This document shows positions 53,544 to 61,909 of a stretch of DNA of 64,000 nucleotides, one piece after another. The stretch lies in NCBI RefSeq assembly GCF_014635825.1, contig NZ_BMDO01000009.1, positions 62,001-126,000 on the forward strand, read 5' to 3'. This DNA is from Mucilaginibacter galii (GTDB lineage: Bacteria > Bacteroidota > Bacteroidia > Sphingobacteriales > Sphingobacteriaceae). The notes below the pieces were generated by a model. It worked only from the letters and a program-made list of their open reading frames with translations, was not told the origin of the DNA and did no database searches. The translations under genes were made by a program, and so were the position numbers. How positions within the stretch are numbered: position 1 is the first letter of the stretch; each line of letters opens with the position of its first letter.

Positions 53544-56039
53544 CTAATTTGTCATAAATACTGCGTTGCTAAACAATAGCTTTCCATTCTCCCAAAAGCT
53601 GCGGAACAAAGGATCATCAGTCAAATACACTACCGAGCCGCGACCCAGCGATTGCACACCAAACAGTAAACCGGCACTTAAACGGGTTTTAGCCTTTTGA
53701 CCTACAAAGCCTGATACATAACTATCTTTTTTCAAAACCCCTACGTTTACACCGCCATTGTCAAGGTAGTCATAAATATCATCACCCAATTTTAGTGTGT
53801 AGTAATAAGCCGGATAACCGTAACCTAAAGGATGGGTATTGTCTAAATAAACTTTAAAAATAGCTCCCGGAACGTTACTTCTGATAGATTCGCGGTCGCG
53901 GCTGTCATAGGGCGCCAAATCAGGGCTTTTCTTAGCTGCTTTATCATCTTTGGCATCTTCCTTACTTTTAAGTGCAAAACCTTTTTTATCGGCCAGCTGG
54001 CTAATAGCACCGCCCATGGCAATCAATTTACCTCCGTCGCTCACCCAGTTTTGTATACGTTCTAACGGGAAGTTGGCATACCGTCCGTCAGGGAAAATAG
54101 CCACATCAAAATCGCTCAGCTTTACGCGGCTCAAATCCTGATAGCGTATTACCGAAATGGGGTAACCTATTTGCTGTTCAAAAAAGTGCCATACCTCGCC
54201 CATATCATTAGCCGATACACCATCGCCCGATACCAGCATAACGCGTGGTTTGGTAATATAGCCCACCGCACTCGAACCTAAATCGGCTCCTTTATCGGCA
54301 AAGCCGGTAGATAAAGGGGTTAACTTACGTTCAAACTTAGCAGCCGTTTCATCAACTATCTTGTCAAAATCGGCACGGTTGTTCCCGGCTCTTGTTAATA
54401 TTAAAGAACCCGCAGTAAATTTTTTAGTGCCAACTTCAAACGGCAAAGAGGCATTGCGCACCTTAATTCCCTTTTGAAGCAAGGCAGCCAAAAACTTAAC
54501 ATCTTGCACCGATTGCCATGTACACACATAAGCGTAAGACCCGCCATTACCTACAGATGCGGCCTGTGCTGCGGCCAGCGTACTGCTAACAGGTTTAATA
54601 GATTCTGTTAAGCCATAAGCCTTTAAACCGTAAGCGTAGGGTAACGACCATGCCGTAATATCATAAGTATTAGAATCGGCAATAAAGGTTTTAGGCTCCA
54701 ACAATACGGTTAGTAATACCGCTTTAGGCTGGTAGGCGTTAACCACCATATCGGCACTGTTCACAGTATAATTTTCATTTTTTCCGGTAAAGTAATTGTA
54801 CCCATTGACCGAACGGTTGACACCATAACCGTATTTGATTTGGTTACGATCAAATAATTCGGCCAGTTTAGCCAGCTTATCAGGATTCTCGTTTTTGATT
54901 ATATAGGTTTTATAGGCACCCGGCGGATTGGTACGACCATTATCGAAATACTTTTTATACTCATCCAACACTTTTTGTGCATTATTGGATGCTGTTTCTA
55001 CCGTGCTTAAGCCATTAGAATGATGGTGGGCAATACGGTCGGCCAGGGTAAGCGTATCTCCGCTGCGCATGGTAACAGCCAAACCACCCGCGGGGCCACC
55101 ACCCTGCTCATAGGTCATGCCTATAGAGCCATTGTAAATGGGATAGGTATCGCCGTAAGAAGGGTATAAAAGATCAAACACTTCTTTCGTAAAATACAAC
55201 CAGCCGTTCTGATCAAAATACTTAGCATTGTTACGGCCAATCACATTTTGGAACTCGCGCTGCCACGGCGTAATATCTTTATGGAAAGGCTCTGCCGCTG
55301 GTGCAAAGTAATAAGGGTTATTAAAGCCCTGCTCATGAAAATCAACATGAATTTGCGGCAGCCATTGGTTATATAAACCTACCCGGCCCTGCACTTCCTT
55401 TTGCGTTTGCCAGGCCCAGTCGCGGTTTAAGTCAAAATAATAATGGTTTACACGTCCACCTGGCCAAGGCTCGGCATGCTCGCGCGATGAAGCGTTAGGA
55501 TCGGGCAGTAAACCGCGGTTTTGGTTATAAAAATTCACGTAACGGTCGCGCCCGTCGGGGTTTAAACAGGGGTCAATAACAATCACTGTATTTTTTAACC
55601 ACGGCTGGGTACGGCTATTATTCGGATTGACTAAATCATATAAAGTTTGCATACCAGCCTCGCTGCTGCTGGGCTCGTTACCATGCACATTGTAGCTTAA
55701 CCAAACTATGGCAGGCGCATTGCTCAGGGTAGCAGGGCCACTGCTTAAACCGGCCAGGTGAAGGTTATGCTGGCGAATGTCTTCCAGGCGGGCAATATTC
55801 TCTTCACTACCCACAAAGGCAACCATAAGCGGCCGCCCCTCGTTAGTGGTACCATAAGGCACAAGCTTCACTTTTTTAGAGTTTTGAGCCACATACTTCA
55901 CATACTCGGCAATACGGTAATGGTAAGTGTACTGGCTGCCTAAAGGGTAACTTAAAAATTCGGCCGGCGATTGCAACCCTTGCGCAAATGCTGTGCAAAT
56001 ACAACTTAAACAGATAAAAAGCGTGTATAATTTCTTCAT
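53544..56039 (-). CDS. Secreted M14 zinc carboxypeptidase
   Basis: 831 residues. Signal peptide MKKLYTLFICLSCICTAFA. M14 catalytic domain to about residue 370: the zinc ligands H119-x-x-E122 in YNVHGNEPSSSE and H235 in IHVDFHEQG, and the catalytic Glu in MTYEQGGGP. A long C-terminal half (~470-830) has an amidotransferase-like Rossmann fold (DFDVAIFPDGRY, GGKLIAMGGAI) often found in this family's second domain. A secreted metallocarboxypeptidase; no T9SS C-terminal domain is seen. Confidence 0.9.
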   Translation of the reverse strand: MKKLYTLFICLSCICTAFAQGLQSPAEFLSYPLGSQYTYHYRIAEYVKYVAQNSKKVKLVPYGTTNEGRPLMVAFVGSEENIARLEDIRQHNLHLAGLSSGPATLSNAPAIVWLSYNVHGNEPSSSEAGMQTLYDLVNPNNSRTQPWLKNTVIVIDPCLNPDGRDRYVNFYNQNRGLLPDPNASSREHAEPWPGGRVNHYYFDLNRDWAWQTQKEVQGRVGLYNQWLPQIHVDFHEQGFNNPYYFAPAAEPFHKDITPWQREFQNVIGRNNAKYFDQNGWLYFTKEVFDLLYPSYGDTYPIYNGSIGMTYEQGGGPAGGLAVTMRSGDTLTLADRIAHHHSNGLSTVETASNNAQKVLDEYKKYFDNGRTNPPGAYKTYIIKNENPDKLAKLAELFDRNQIKYGYGVNRSVNGYNYFTGKNENYTVNSADMVVNAYQPKAVLLTVLLEPKTFIADSNTYDITAWSLPYAYGLKAYGLTESIKPVSSTLAAAQAASVGNGGSYAYVCTWQSVQDVKFLAALLQKGIKVRNASLPFEVGTKKFTAGSLILTRAGNNRADFDKIVDETAAKFERKLTPLSTGFADKGADLGSSAVGYITKPRVMLVSGDGVSANDMGEVWHFFEQQIGYPISVIRYQDLSRVKLSDFDVAIFPDGRYANFPLERIQNWVSDGGKLIAMGGAISQLADKKGFALKSKEDAKDDKAAKKSPDLAPYDSRDRESIRSNVPGAIFKVYLDNTHPLGYGYPAYYYTLKLGDDIYDYLDNGGVNVGVLKKDSYVSGFVGQKAKTRLSAGLLFGVQSLGRGSVVYLTDDPLFRSFWENGKLLFSNAVFMTN

Positions 56040-56132
56040 ATTTTGATCGTACGCCTAAGCTAATAAAGTAATCAGTAATTACCTAAAAAGCCATTTATAA
56101 AATTGATGTTACTCATTTCTAAGGTATCTTAA

Positions 56133-56140
56133 TATCTTTG
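56133..56140 (+). promoter_or_regulatory. -7 promoter box for recQ
   Basis: TATCTTTG is 10 nt from the recQ ATG (56151). Confidence 0.55.
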
Positions 56141-56150
56141 TTCATACATC

Positions 56151-58307
56151 ATGACTCCCCTACAGGCACTCCAAAAATATTTCGGTTATACACAGTTCAG
56201 GCATCAGCAGGAGGCTATTATTAAGCAACTAATGAGTGGCGGCGACGCTATGGTGCTGATGCCTACAGGAGGTGGAAAATCGCTTTGTTACCAATTGCCA
56301 GCTGTACTATTGCCGGGGTTAACCATCGTAATATCGCCTTTAATTGCCTTGATGAAAGACCAGGTAGACAGCCTGAATATCAACGGCATCCCGGCAGCTT
56401 ATATTAACTCCAGCCAAACCACCGGCGAGCAGCAGGATATCATCAGCCGCTTACGGTCAGGGCAGATCAAGTTATTATACCTGGCACCCGAGCGGTTGTT
56501 TAGTTCGGAGAGTAGGTTGGTCAGCTTTCTAAAATCATTGAACGTAAACCTCATCGCTATTGATGAGGCACATTGTATATCGCACTGGGGGCACGATTTC
56601 AGGCCGGAGTATTTGATGCTCTCGAGTTTTAAAACAGAGTTCCCTAGCGTACCGGTTATTGCGCTTACCGCCACGGCCGACAACCTGACCCGCGAGGATA
56701 TTAAAGAGAAGCTTGCCCTGCATAACCCGGCAGAGTTTGTTTCGTCATTTAATCGCCCTAACATTAGTTATAAGGTCTCGCCTAAGAAGAATAGCTACCA
56801 GCAATTACTTAGCTTTTTAGACGAGCGCAAGGAAGATTCGGGCATTATATATTGCCTTTCGCGTGCGTCTACCGAAGATTTGGCGGCCGACTTACGCGCT
56901 GCTGGCTACCTCGCCAGCGCCTATCATGCCGGGTTAGATCAGGAAACCAAGGCCCGCAATCAGGAGCAATTTTTGCGCGATGAGGTGAAGATCATGGTGG
57001 CCACCATAGCCTTTGGTATGGGTATTAACAAGAGCAATGTGCGCTACGTGGTGCATTATGACCTACCTAAGAACATTGAGGGTTATTACCAAGAAACCGG
57101 CCGTGCTGGTAGAGACGGCCTTCCATCGGAAGCTTTACTCTTTTACTCTGCTGCCGATTTTTACAAATTACAGCGTTTTGCCAAAGTAGACGGCAACGAG
57201 GAGCAAAGCCGTATTATGCTGAAAAAGCTGGATGATATGGTAAAGTTTTGCCAGCTGCAAACCTGCCGCCGCCAGTATTTAATGCATTACTTTAACGAGC
57301 CATTCCCTGACCATTGCGGCTCATGCGACGTTTGCTTAACTGAATTTAAGCGCTTTGATGGCACCATATTGGCGCAAAAGGCCCTATCTGCCGTGGTACG
57401 GCTAAACCAGCGTTTTGGCACTAATTACGTAATCGATTTTCTGCGAGGGTCAAAAAGCGAGAAGATACGCGATGAACATAAACACCTGAAAACCTATGGC
57501 ATAGGTACCGATGTAAGTAAAGCCGATTGGCAGCGCTACATTAGCCAACTGGTAAACCAGGGCTATTTGCAGGTTACCGATGACAACTACCCTATCCTCC
57601 AGCTTACGCCAGCCAGCGATGCCGTATTGAAGGGACAGCAAAAGATAGAATTTACCCTGGCCGAGGACTTGGAGGTAGCCACAGAAATACAAAACCCTAT
57701 ATATGAGGCTGGTCTGTTACAAGACTTGAAAACCATTCGCTTCAACCTGGCTATGAACGAAAACGTGCCGGCTTATATCATCCTGTCGGATGCTACGTTG
57801 CTCGAAATTGCCACTTATTTACCACAGACACCCAATGAGTTAGGTCGAATTTCGGGCTTTGGTGAAGTAAAGCTGGTTCGTTATGGTGATGCCTTTTTAC
57901 AGGCTACACTGGCGTACTGCCATCAGCACAATTTAGCTTCAAAAATTGATAGCAAACAAGGTAAAGTACCCGTAAGAGTCAGAAAATCAACAGCTACAGG
58001 CAAACCATCATCGGGAAAAACACAGCGGGAGAGCTACGATCTTTACCGGGCGGGCATGAGTATCAATGAGATAGCTACCCTGCGCAGTTTATCGACAACC
58101 ACGGTAGAGAGCCATTTGTGCGGCTTTGTGCAAACCGGCGAAATGGACGTAAAAGAGATGGTACCGGCCGAAAAAATGCCCTACATTCAGGATGCTATTG
58201 CCAGTTACAGTGCCGACCGCCTGGCACCGCTTAAAGAGATTTTGGGTGACAACTACTCTTACGCCGAGATAAAAGCCGTAGTTAGCTGGATGAAACGCGA
58301 TAAATAA
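56151..58307 (+). CDS. recQ: ATP-dependent DNA helicase RecQ
   Basis: 718 residues. Helicase core: Walker A MPTGGGKSLCYQ (residues ~38-48), DEAH box IDEAHCISHWGHDFRPEY, motif VI YYQETGRAGRDGLPSEAL. Zinc-binding RQC region CQLQTCRRQY...HCGSCDVC, winged helix, then an HRDC domain (ILSDATLLEIATYLPQ). C-terminal helix-turn-helix_40 (SYDLYRAGMSINEIATLRSLSTTTVESHL) is typical of Bacteroidota RecQ. It unwinds DNA in recombination and fork repair. The stop is followed by a 240-base gap. Confidence 0.96.
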   Translation: MTPLQALQKYFGYTQFRHQQEAIIKQLMSGGDAMVLMPTGGGKSLCYQLPAVLLPGLTIVISPLIALMKDQVDSLNINGIPAAYINSSQTTGEQQDIISRLRSGQIKLLYLAPERLFSSESRLVSFLKSLNVNLIAIDEAHCISHWGHDFRPEYLMLSSFKTEFPSVPVIALTATADNLTREDIKEKLALHNPAEFVSSFNRPNISYKVSPKKNSYQQLLSFLDERKEDSGIIYCLSRASTEDLAADLRAAGYLASAYHAGLDQETKARNQEQFLRDEVKIMVATIAFGMGINKSNVRYVVHYDLPKNIEGYYQETGRAGRDGLPSEALLFYSAADFYKLQRFAKVDGNEEQSRIMLKKLDDMVKFCQLQTCRRQYLMHYFNEPFPDHCGSCDVCLTEFKRFDGTILAQKALSAVVRLNQRFGTNYVIDFLRGSKSEKIRDEHKHLKTYGIGTDVSKADWQRYISQLVNQGYLQVTDDNYPILQLTPASDAVLKGQQKIEFTLAEDLEVATEIQNPIYEAGLLQDLKTIRFNLAMNENVPAYIILSDATLLEIATYLPQTPNELGRISGFGEVKLVRYGDAFLQATLAYCHQHNLASKIDSKQGKVPVRVRKSTATGKPSSGKTQRESYDLYRAGMSINEIATLRSLSTTTVESHLCGFVQTGEMDVKEMVPAEKMPYIQDAIASYSADRLAPLKEILGDNYSYAEIKAVVSWMKRDK

Positions 58308-58461
58308 TTACATCTTTTGCTCAAAAAATTACCTTTTCCTTCAAAAAACTTCATTTTTCCTCATCATGCTCAGGCGACCTATCTTGGGTGAGTTGACTCA
58401 GCTCTATGGCACAATTTAGAAAGTTTAAGTCTTAGATTTTTTGCGCTTTTTAGAAAAGGGA

Positions 58462-58490
58462 ATGCCGGTTTGCTTTTGGCAAACCGGCAT
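58462..58490. terminator. Strong hairpin between recQ and the DUF-like minus gene
   Basis: ATGCCGGTTTGC (58462-58473), TTTTG loop, GCAAACCGGCAT (58479-58490): 12-base-pair perfect stem. No T-run follows on either strand; it may be a weak bidirectional terminator for convergent genes or an RNA element. The rest of the 58308-58544 gap has no gene. Confidence 0.6.
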
Positions 58491-58544
58491 CAAACGACTC
58501 CGCTTGTCGTGCTCCCTTTATTATAAATTGTGAAAGGTGGTTAA

Positions 58545-59273
58545 TTATAATTTCGGCTGCACCAGCTTTAATGCCGAGCCCGATAAGGTAACCATAGTGC
58601 TATCGCCCAAATGGTAATCAGGTTTTTCTACGGCCGGGCCGTACAGGCTTAACTGCGAAGCACCTTGCATGGTGATATGAGCCGTAGCAATGTGATTATT
58701 CTGTTCAATGGTAAGCCTTGGTCTTTCTTTGGGACTGTTACCAATATCGGCCGTTAAATCGGTCAGGGTATTTTTGCTGAGGGTAACGCTGATAGATTTA
58801 TCAGACCTGATGTTCATGGGCAGGGTTTGCTTAAACCCGTCTATCTCAATTCCGCCATCGCTACCAAAATTATATTCCTCTACGTCTTTTGGTTTAGGGA
58901 AAGGAGTTGCGGTAACCTGGCTAAGCACCGGGCAAATAATAACAATACCTTGATAACTGCCCGCCTGCCTAAAGTTCTTACCGACATAAGTAATGTTTAA
59001 CACTTGTCCGTTTTGGGTAATCTTAACCCAGTCTTTAAAATTTTTGTCAACCCACACGCCATACTTATCGCCATGCTCAACCCGTAGGCCAAGCATATTG
59101 CCTGCCTGTTGATTAACGATGTTAAAGTTGTTAAACTTTAATTCGGTCATGTTGTAAAAGCGGCTTTTGTAGTCCCCTTTTTCGTAGGCTGATTTAAGGG
59201 TAAAGTCGTACCCCACCATGTAGGCCAGCAGTAACAGTCCGGTGGCTATGAATATTTTATTGCTTGTTTTCAT
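58545..59273 (-). CDS. Membrane-anchored hypothetical protein of the GntR-ABC operon
   Basis: 242 residues. One N-terminal helix (KIFIATGLLLLAYMVGYDF) then a beta-rich region similar in style to DUF2807 (putative auto-transporter adhesin head): NFNIVNQQAGNMLGLRVEHGDKYGVWV, repeated strand segments and LYGPAVEKPDYHLGDSTMVTLSGSALKLVQ. The last third looks like short right-handed repeats. It is the last gene of the unit with the GntR regulator, permease and ATPase, 12 bases from gntR. It may be a signal or substrate sensor; not established. Confidence 0.65.
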   Translation of the reverse strand: MKTSNKIFIATGLLLLAYMVGYDFTLKSAYEKGDYKSRFYNMTELKFNNFNIVNQQAGNMLGLRVEHGDKYGVWVDKNFKDWVKITQNGQVLNITYVGKNFRQAGSYQGIVIICPVLSQVTATPFPKPKDVEEYNFGSDGGIEIDGFKQTLPMNIRSDKSISVTLSKNTLTDLTADIGNSPKERPRLTIEQNNHIATAHITMQGASQLSLYGPAVEKPDYHLGDSTMVTLSGSALKLVQPKL

Positions 59274-59284
59274 TGCTGTGATTC

Positions 59285-59659
59285 TTAATTTGGATAATTT
59301 TCGGTTTTAAACTTTTCGTAGCGTTGCTGCACTTCTTCCAGGCTAATGTCAAGCACATAAAGGCTCCTGAAAAACTCGGGTAACTCCTGCTGCAAAAAGC
59401 GTTCTTTACGGTTGCTTTTAATTCTATCCAGCGCATCGGCGGCTACAAACAGGCCCAGGCCGCGCTTGTTAAAAACGATTTCCTGGTTTTGCAGGTACTC
59501 GTAAGTACGCATTACCGTGTTAGGATTTACCTGCAGCTCGCCTGCAAGCTCGCGCACCGATGGCAGCTTTTGCTCGGGCAACCATTTGCCCAGCGATATA
59601 TGATCGCTTATATACACCGCTATTTGCAGGTATATAGCTTCTTTGTCTTTAAAATTCAT
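59285..59659 (-). CDS. GntR-family (YtrA-type) transcriptional regulator
   Basis: 124 residues. An N-terminal winged helix-turn-helix: ISDHISLGKWLPEQKLPSVRELAGELQVNPNTVMRTYEYLQ and GLGLFVA. A short ~50-residue C-terminus follows, the YtrA layout that lacks a large ligand domain. YtrA proteins repress ABC transporter operons next to them. Here it lies in the operon of ABC ATPase, membrane and anchored protein genes, with a matching palindrome at the promoter (61277-61300). Confidence 0.9.
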   Translation of the reverse strand: MNFKDKEAIYLQIAVYISDHISLGKWLPEQKLPSVRELAGELQVNPNTVMRTYEYLQNQEIVFNKRGLGLFVAADALDRIKSNRKERFLQQELPEFFRSLYVLDISLEEVQQRYEKFKTENYPN

Positions 59660-59661
59660 GA

Positions 59662-60438
59662 TTAAACTTCTTTTTCTTTAAGTCTGAAAAAGGCACTGCA
59701 CCACAGCAGCACAGCACAGGCCACAATAATGGCAAGGTGATAGTAGCCGGCTTTGCCTTCCGGCTCCACATTAAAATACCGGTCGTTATCCATAAAACGC
59801 AGATCATCAAAAGGCATACTCTTTAAGATCTCACGGTCAATTAAGGCGTTAAGAATAGGCTGGTTAATTAGTACCAGCACTACGGCGCATGCAAAAAACA
59901 CGAAGGCAGTTTTTATAAAATGCATTTTTTCAAAGAAGATAGCCCCCCAAAACGAAAGTGCATGAAAAAACAGGTATATCAAAAACACATAGTACACCAT
60001 AAAGCGGTCATCGAGCAGGCTCAACATCTCGTTATGACCTTGTTTAGGAGTACTTATGCTCAAAACAATACCATCGGCCAGATAAAACACCCCAATGAAA
60101 ACCAATTGAAATATCAGGAAAGAATAAACCCACGAAACCAAATACTTTTCAAAGTTAGAAGCCGGCAGGGTGAGCACAGGAATAGCTTTCCGCTTATCGC
60201 CCAGGGCCGAAAAGGATAAGCTGGTAAATATGCTACCGGCAAATAAGAAAAAAAAGATAAAGATGATGGCTTGCGGTCCGGGCGATAATTGCCCGCCGTT
60301 GGTGTAAGCAATAAAGCCCAGGGCTAAAAATAGCAAACCTGCCAGCACACCTGCCGACATCAGGTAAATTTTGGCATGCTCCAGGGTATGCTTCTTAAAC
60401 AGCATAGCAAAGCGGCTAAAGCTAAAAATATTGTTCAT
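59662..60438 (-). CDS. ABC transporter permease-like membrane protein
   Basis: 258 residues, about 6 transmembrane helices (AKIYLMSAGVLAGLLFLALGFIAYT; AIIFIFFFLFAGSIFTSL; WVYSFLIFQLVFIGVFYLA; YYVFLIYLFFHALSFWGAIFF; TAFVFFACAVVLVLI; YYHLAIIVACAVLLWCSAFF). No sequence motif beyond hydrophobicity, but the place between an ABC ATPase and a GntR regulator makes it the cognate membrane partner. It starts 8 bases after the ATPase gene. The substrate is unknown. Confidence 0.75.
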   Translation of the reverse strand: MNNIFSFSRFAMLFKKHTLEHAKIYLMSAGVLAGLLFLALGFIAYTNGGQLSPGPQAIIFIFFFLFAGSIFTSLSFSALGDKRKAIPVLTLPASNFEKYLVSWVYSFLIFQLVFIGVFYLADGIVLSISTPKQGHNEMLSLLDDRFMVYYVFLIYLFFHALSFWGAIFFEKMHFIKTAFVFFACAVVLVLINQPILNALIDREILKSMPFDDLRFMDNDRYFNVEPEGKAGYYHLAIIVACAVLLWCSAFFRLKEKEV

Positions 60439-60446
60439 GGCGATAA

Positions 60447-61271
60447 TTAGTTTAGGATATCAATTAAAGATTTATTGTTAGTGATCACGGCGTTAAACAG
60501 CAGTTCCATATCTACTTTGCTGTACTCCTCGTTTTGGTTCAGGGTTATGGCATTTAAGCCCATCATTCCCTCTTCGGCATACAGGTAACCGGTACTGTTG
60601 GCTGGAATGGTGCCAAACACCAGTTTATCGGCAATAGCATCAAGCTCTTTGGCTATCACAATTTTGCGGTCGTGTAAAACTAGCACCGTATCAATCAGGT
60701 TGTCCAGGTCGCGTACCTGGTGGGTAGATATGATCACGCAGCGCTCATCGGTCAGCGCTGAAGCAATAATTTTGCGGAACTGGCTTTTCGACGGAATATC
60801 TAACCCATTGGTAGGTTCATCCATAATGAGCAACGAGGTATTGGTTGATAACCCAAAGGAGATCATTACCTTTTTTTGCTGACCGAAAGATAGTTTGGTC
60901 AACGGCTTATCGTCGCGTACATCAAACTCGGCCAGCATGGCTGCAAACTGTGCGCGGTTAAAGTTGGGATAAAAATGTGCGGTGCTGTCTACAAACTGCT
61001 GAGCCGTAACAGCAGGCATATACACCTCCTCGGGCACAAAAAATATTTCCTGTAAAAACACCGGCAAGCGCTTGCTGGCGCTGTGGCCTTTTACCGTACA
61101 AGCGCCACTCCAGGGCAGTACCAGGCCGGCAATGTTTTTCAACAGCGTGGATTTTCCGGCGCCGTTCTTACCCAGCAAACCATAAATGTGGCCGGGCTGT
61201 AAGTTGAGGTTCAGGTTTTCGAAAAGCTTTTGCTTGCCGTAACCAAATGTTAATTGTGATATGTCAACCAT
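60447..61271 (-). CDS. ABC transporter ATP-binding protein
   Basis: 274 residues. Walker A GLLGKNGAGKSTLLKNI, signature LTKLSFGQQKKV (LSFGQ in place of LSGGQ), Walker B SLLIMDEPTNGLD and H-loop VIISTHQV are all present, so it is an active ABC ATPase. The C-terminal accessory region (~220-274) is typical of the drug/antibiotic-resistance-like class. It is the first gene of the operon with permease, GntR and anchored protein. Confidence 0.93.
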   Translation of the reverse strand: MVDISQLTFGYGKQKLFENLNLNLQPGHIYGLLGKNGAGKSTLLKNIAGLVLPWSGACTVKGHSASKRLPVFLQEIFFVPEEVYMPAVTAQQFVDSTAHFYPNFNRAQFAAMLAEFDVRDDKPLTKLSFGQQKKVMISFGLSTNTSLLIMDEPTNGLDIPSKSQFRKIIASALTDERCVIISTHQVRDLDNLIDTVLVLHDRKIVIAKELDAIADKLVFGTIPANSTGYLYAEEGMMGLNAITLNQNEEYSKVDMELLFNAVITNNKSLIDILN

Positions 61272-61276
61272 TGTCT

Positions 61277-61300
61277 ACTGTATTAGTTAAATAGTACACT
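61277..61300. promoter_or_regulatory. Candidate GntR/YtrA operator
   Basis: On the minus strand AGTGTA-N12-TACAGT: a 24-base near-palindrome (18 of 24 positions symmetric). It overlaps the expected transcription start of the ABC operon, between the -7 box and the ATG. Bacillus YtrA operators are AGTGTA-N13-TACACT (recalled). Confidence 0.65.
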
Positions 61301-61301
61301 A

Positions 61302-61309
61302 CAAATGTA
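61302..61309 (-). promoter_or_regulatory. -7 promoter box for the ABC-GntR operon
   Basis: TACATTTG on the minus strand fits TAnnTTTG. The operator at 61277-61300 lies directly downstream. Confidence 0.6.
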
Positions 61310-61367
61310 GATAAGTATTTTACATTTGCAAATAATTATTAAATAATTTTTGGTGAGAATAAAACTA

Positions 61368-61804
61368 TGCCATTTCGAGTGTTAACGAGAGATCCTGTAT
61401 TCCTGTTAGGTAGGCCGCATGCAAGGTTGAACAAGATCTCTCACTATCGTTCGAGATGACAACTTATACATCAATAAATCACTGTCATTCAAGTGATAAC
61501 GAGAAATCTTGTTACTCCTGCAAAGCTGCAACATGCAGGCCCAACAGGATCTCTCACTATCGTTCGAGATGATACCTTATACATCACTTAATCACTGTCA
61601 TTTCGAGTGATAACGAGAAATCTTGTTACTCCTGCAAAGGTTGCAACATGCATGCCTGAATAGGATCTCTCACTATCGTTCGAGATGACAACTTATATAT
61701 TAGGAAATCACTGTCATTTCGAGTGATAACGAGAAATCTTGTTACTCATGCAAAGCTGCAACATGCAGGCCCGAACAGGATCTCTCACTACCGTTCGAGA
61801 TGAC
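61368..61804. repeat. Four tandem ~115-base imperfect palindromes
   Basis: Units at 61368-61460, 61484-61573, 61597-61689 and 61713-61804 share the form GTCATTTCGAGTGATAACGA...GAAATCTTGTTACTC, a variable centre, then GGATCTCTCACTATCGTTCGA-GATGAC. Each unit is an inverted repeat of about 35-base arms. AT-rich spacers of ~23 bases separate them. This fills most of the 638-base gap between the ABC operon and the S9 gene; the rest contains only the two promoters. Confidence 0.92.
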
Positions 61805-61883
61805 AATTTCGTTTTTATGCCTGCTCTTAGAATTGGTTCCATCATTAAAATACTATTAACGGTACATTAAACCCATATTTATT

Positions 61884-61891
61884 TATATTTA
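61884..61891 (+). promoter_or_regulatory. Possible -7 box for the S9 peptidase gene
   Basis: TATATTTA, one base off TAnnTTTG, 18 nt before the ATG. Weak. Confidence 0.35.
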
Positions 61892-61909
61892 GCCTACTAA
61901 TCTCTAATC

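Noticed and set aside
53544..56039. Type IX secretion substrate
   Set aside because: The end of the M14 peptidase (FSNAVFMTN) does not show a C-terminal sorting domain.
58308..58544. Small RNA or riboswitch
   Set aside because: Only one strong hairpin is visible; no known riboswitch core, promoter or T-run was recognised, so I list it as a hairpin/terminator.
61368..61804. CRISPR array
   Set aside because: The units are long (~93 bases) palindromes with short AT-rich spacers, not short direct repeats with unique spacers, and no cas genes are present.
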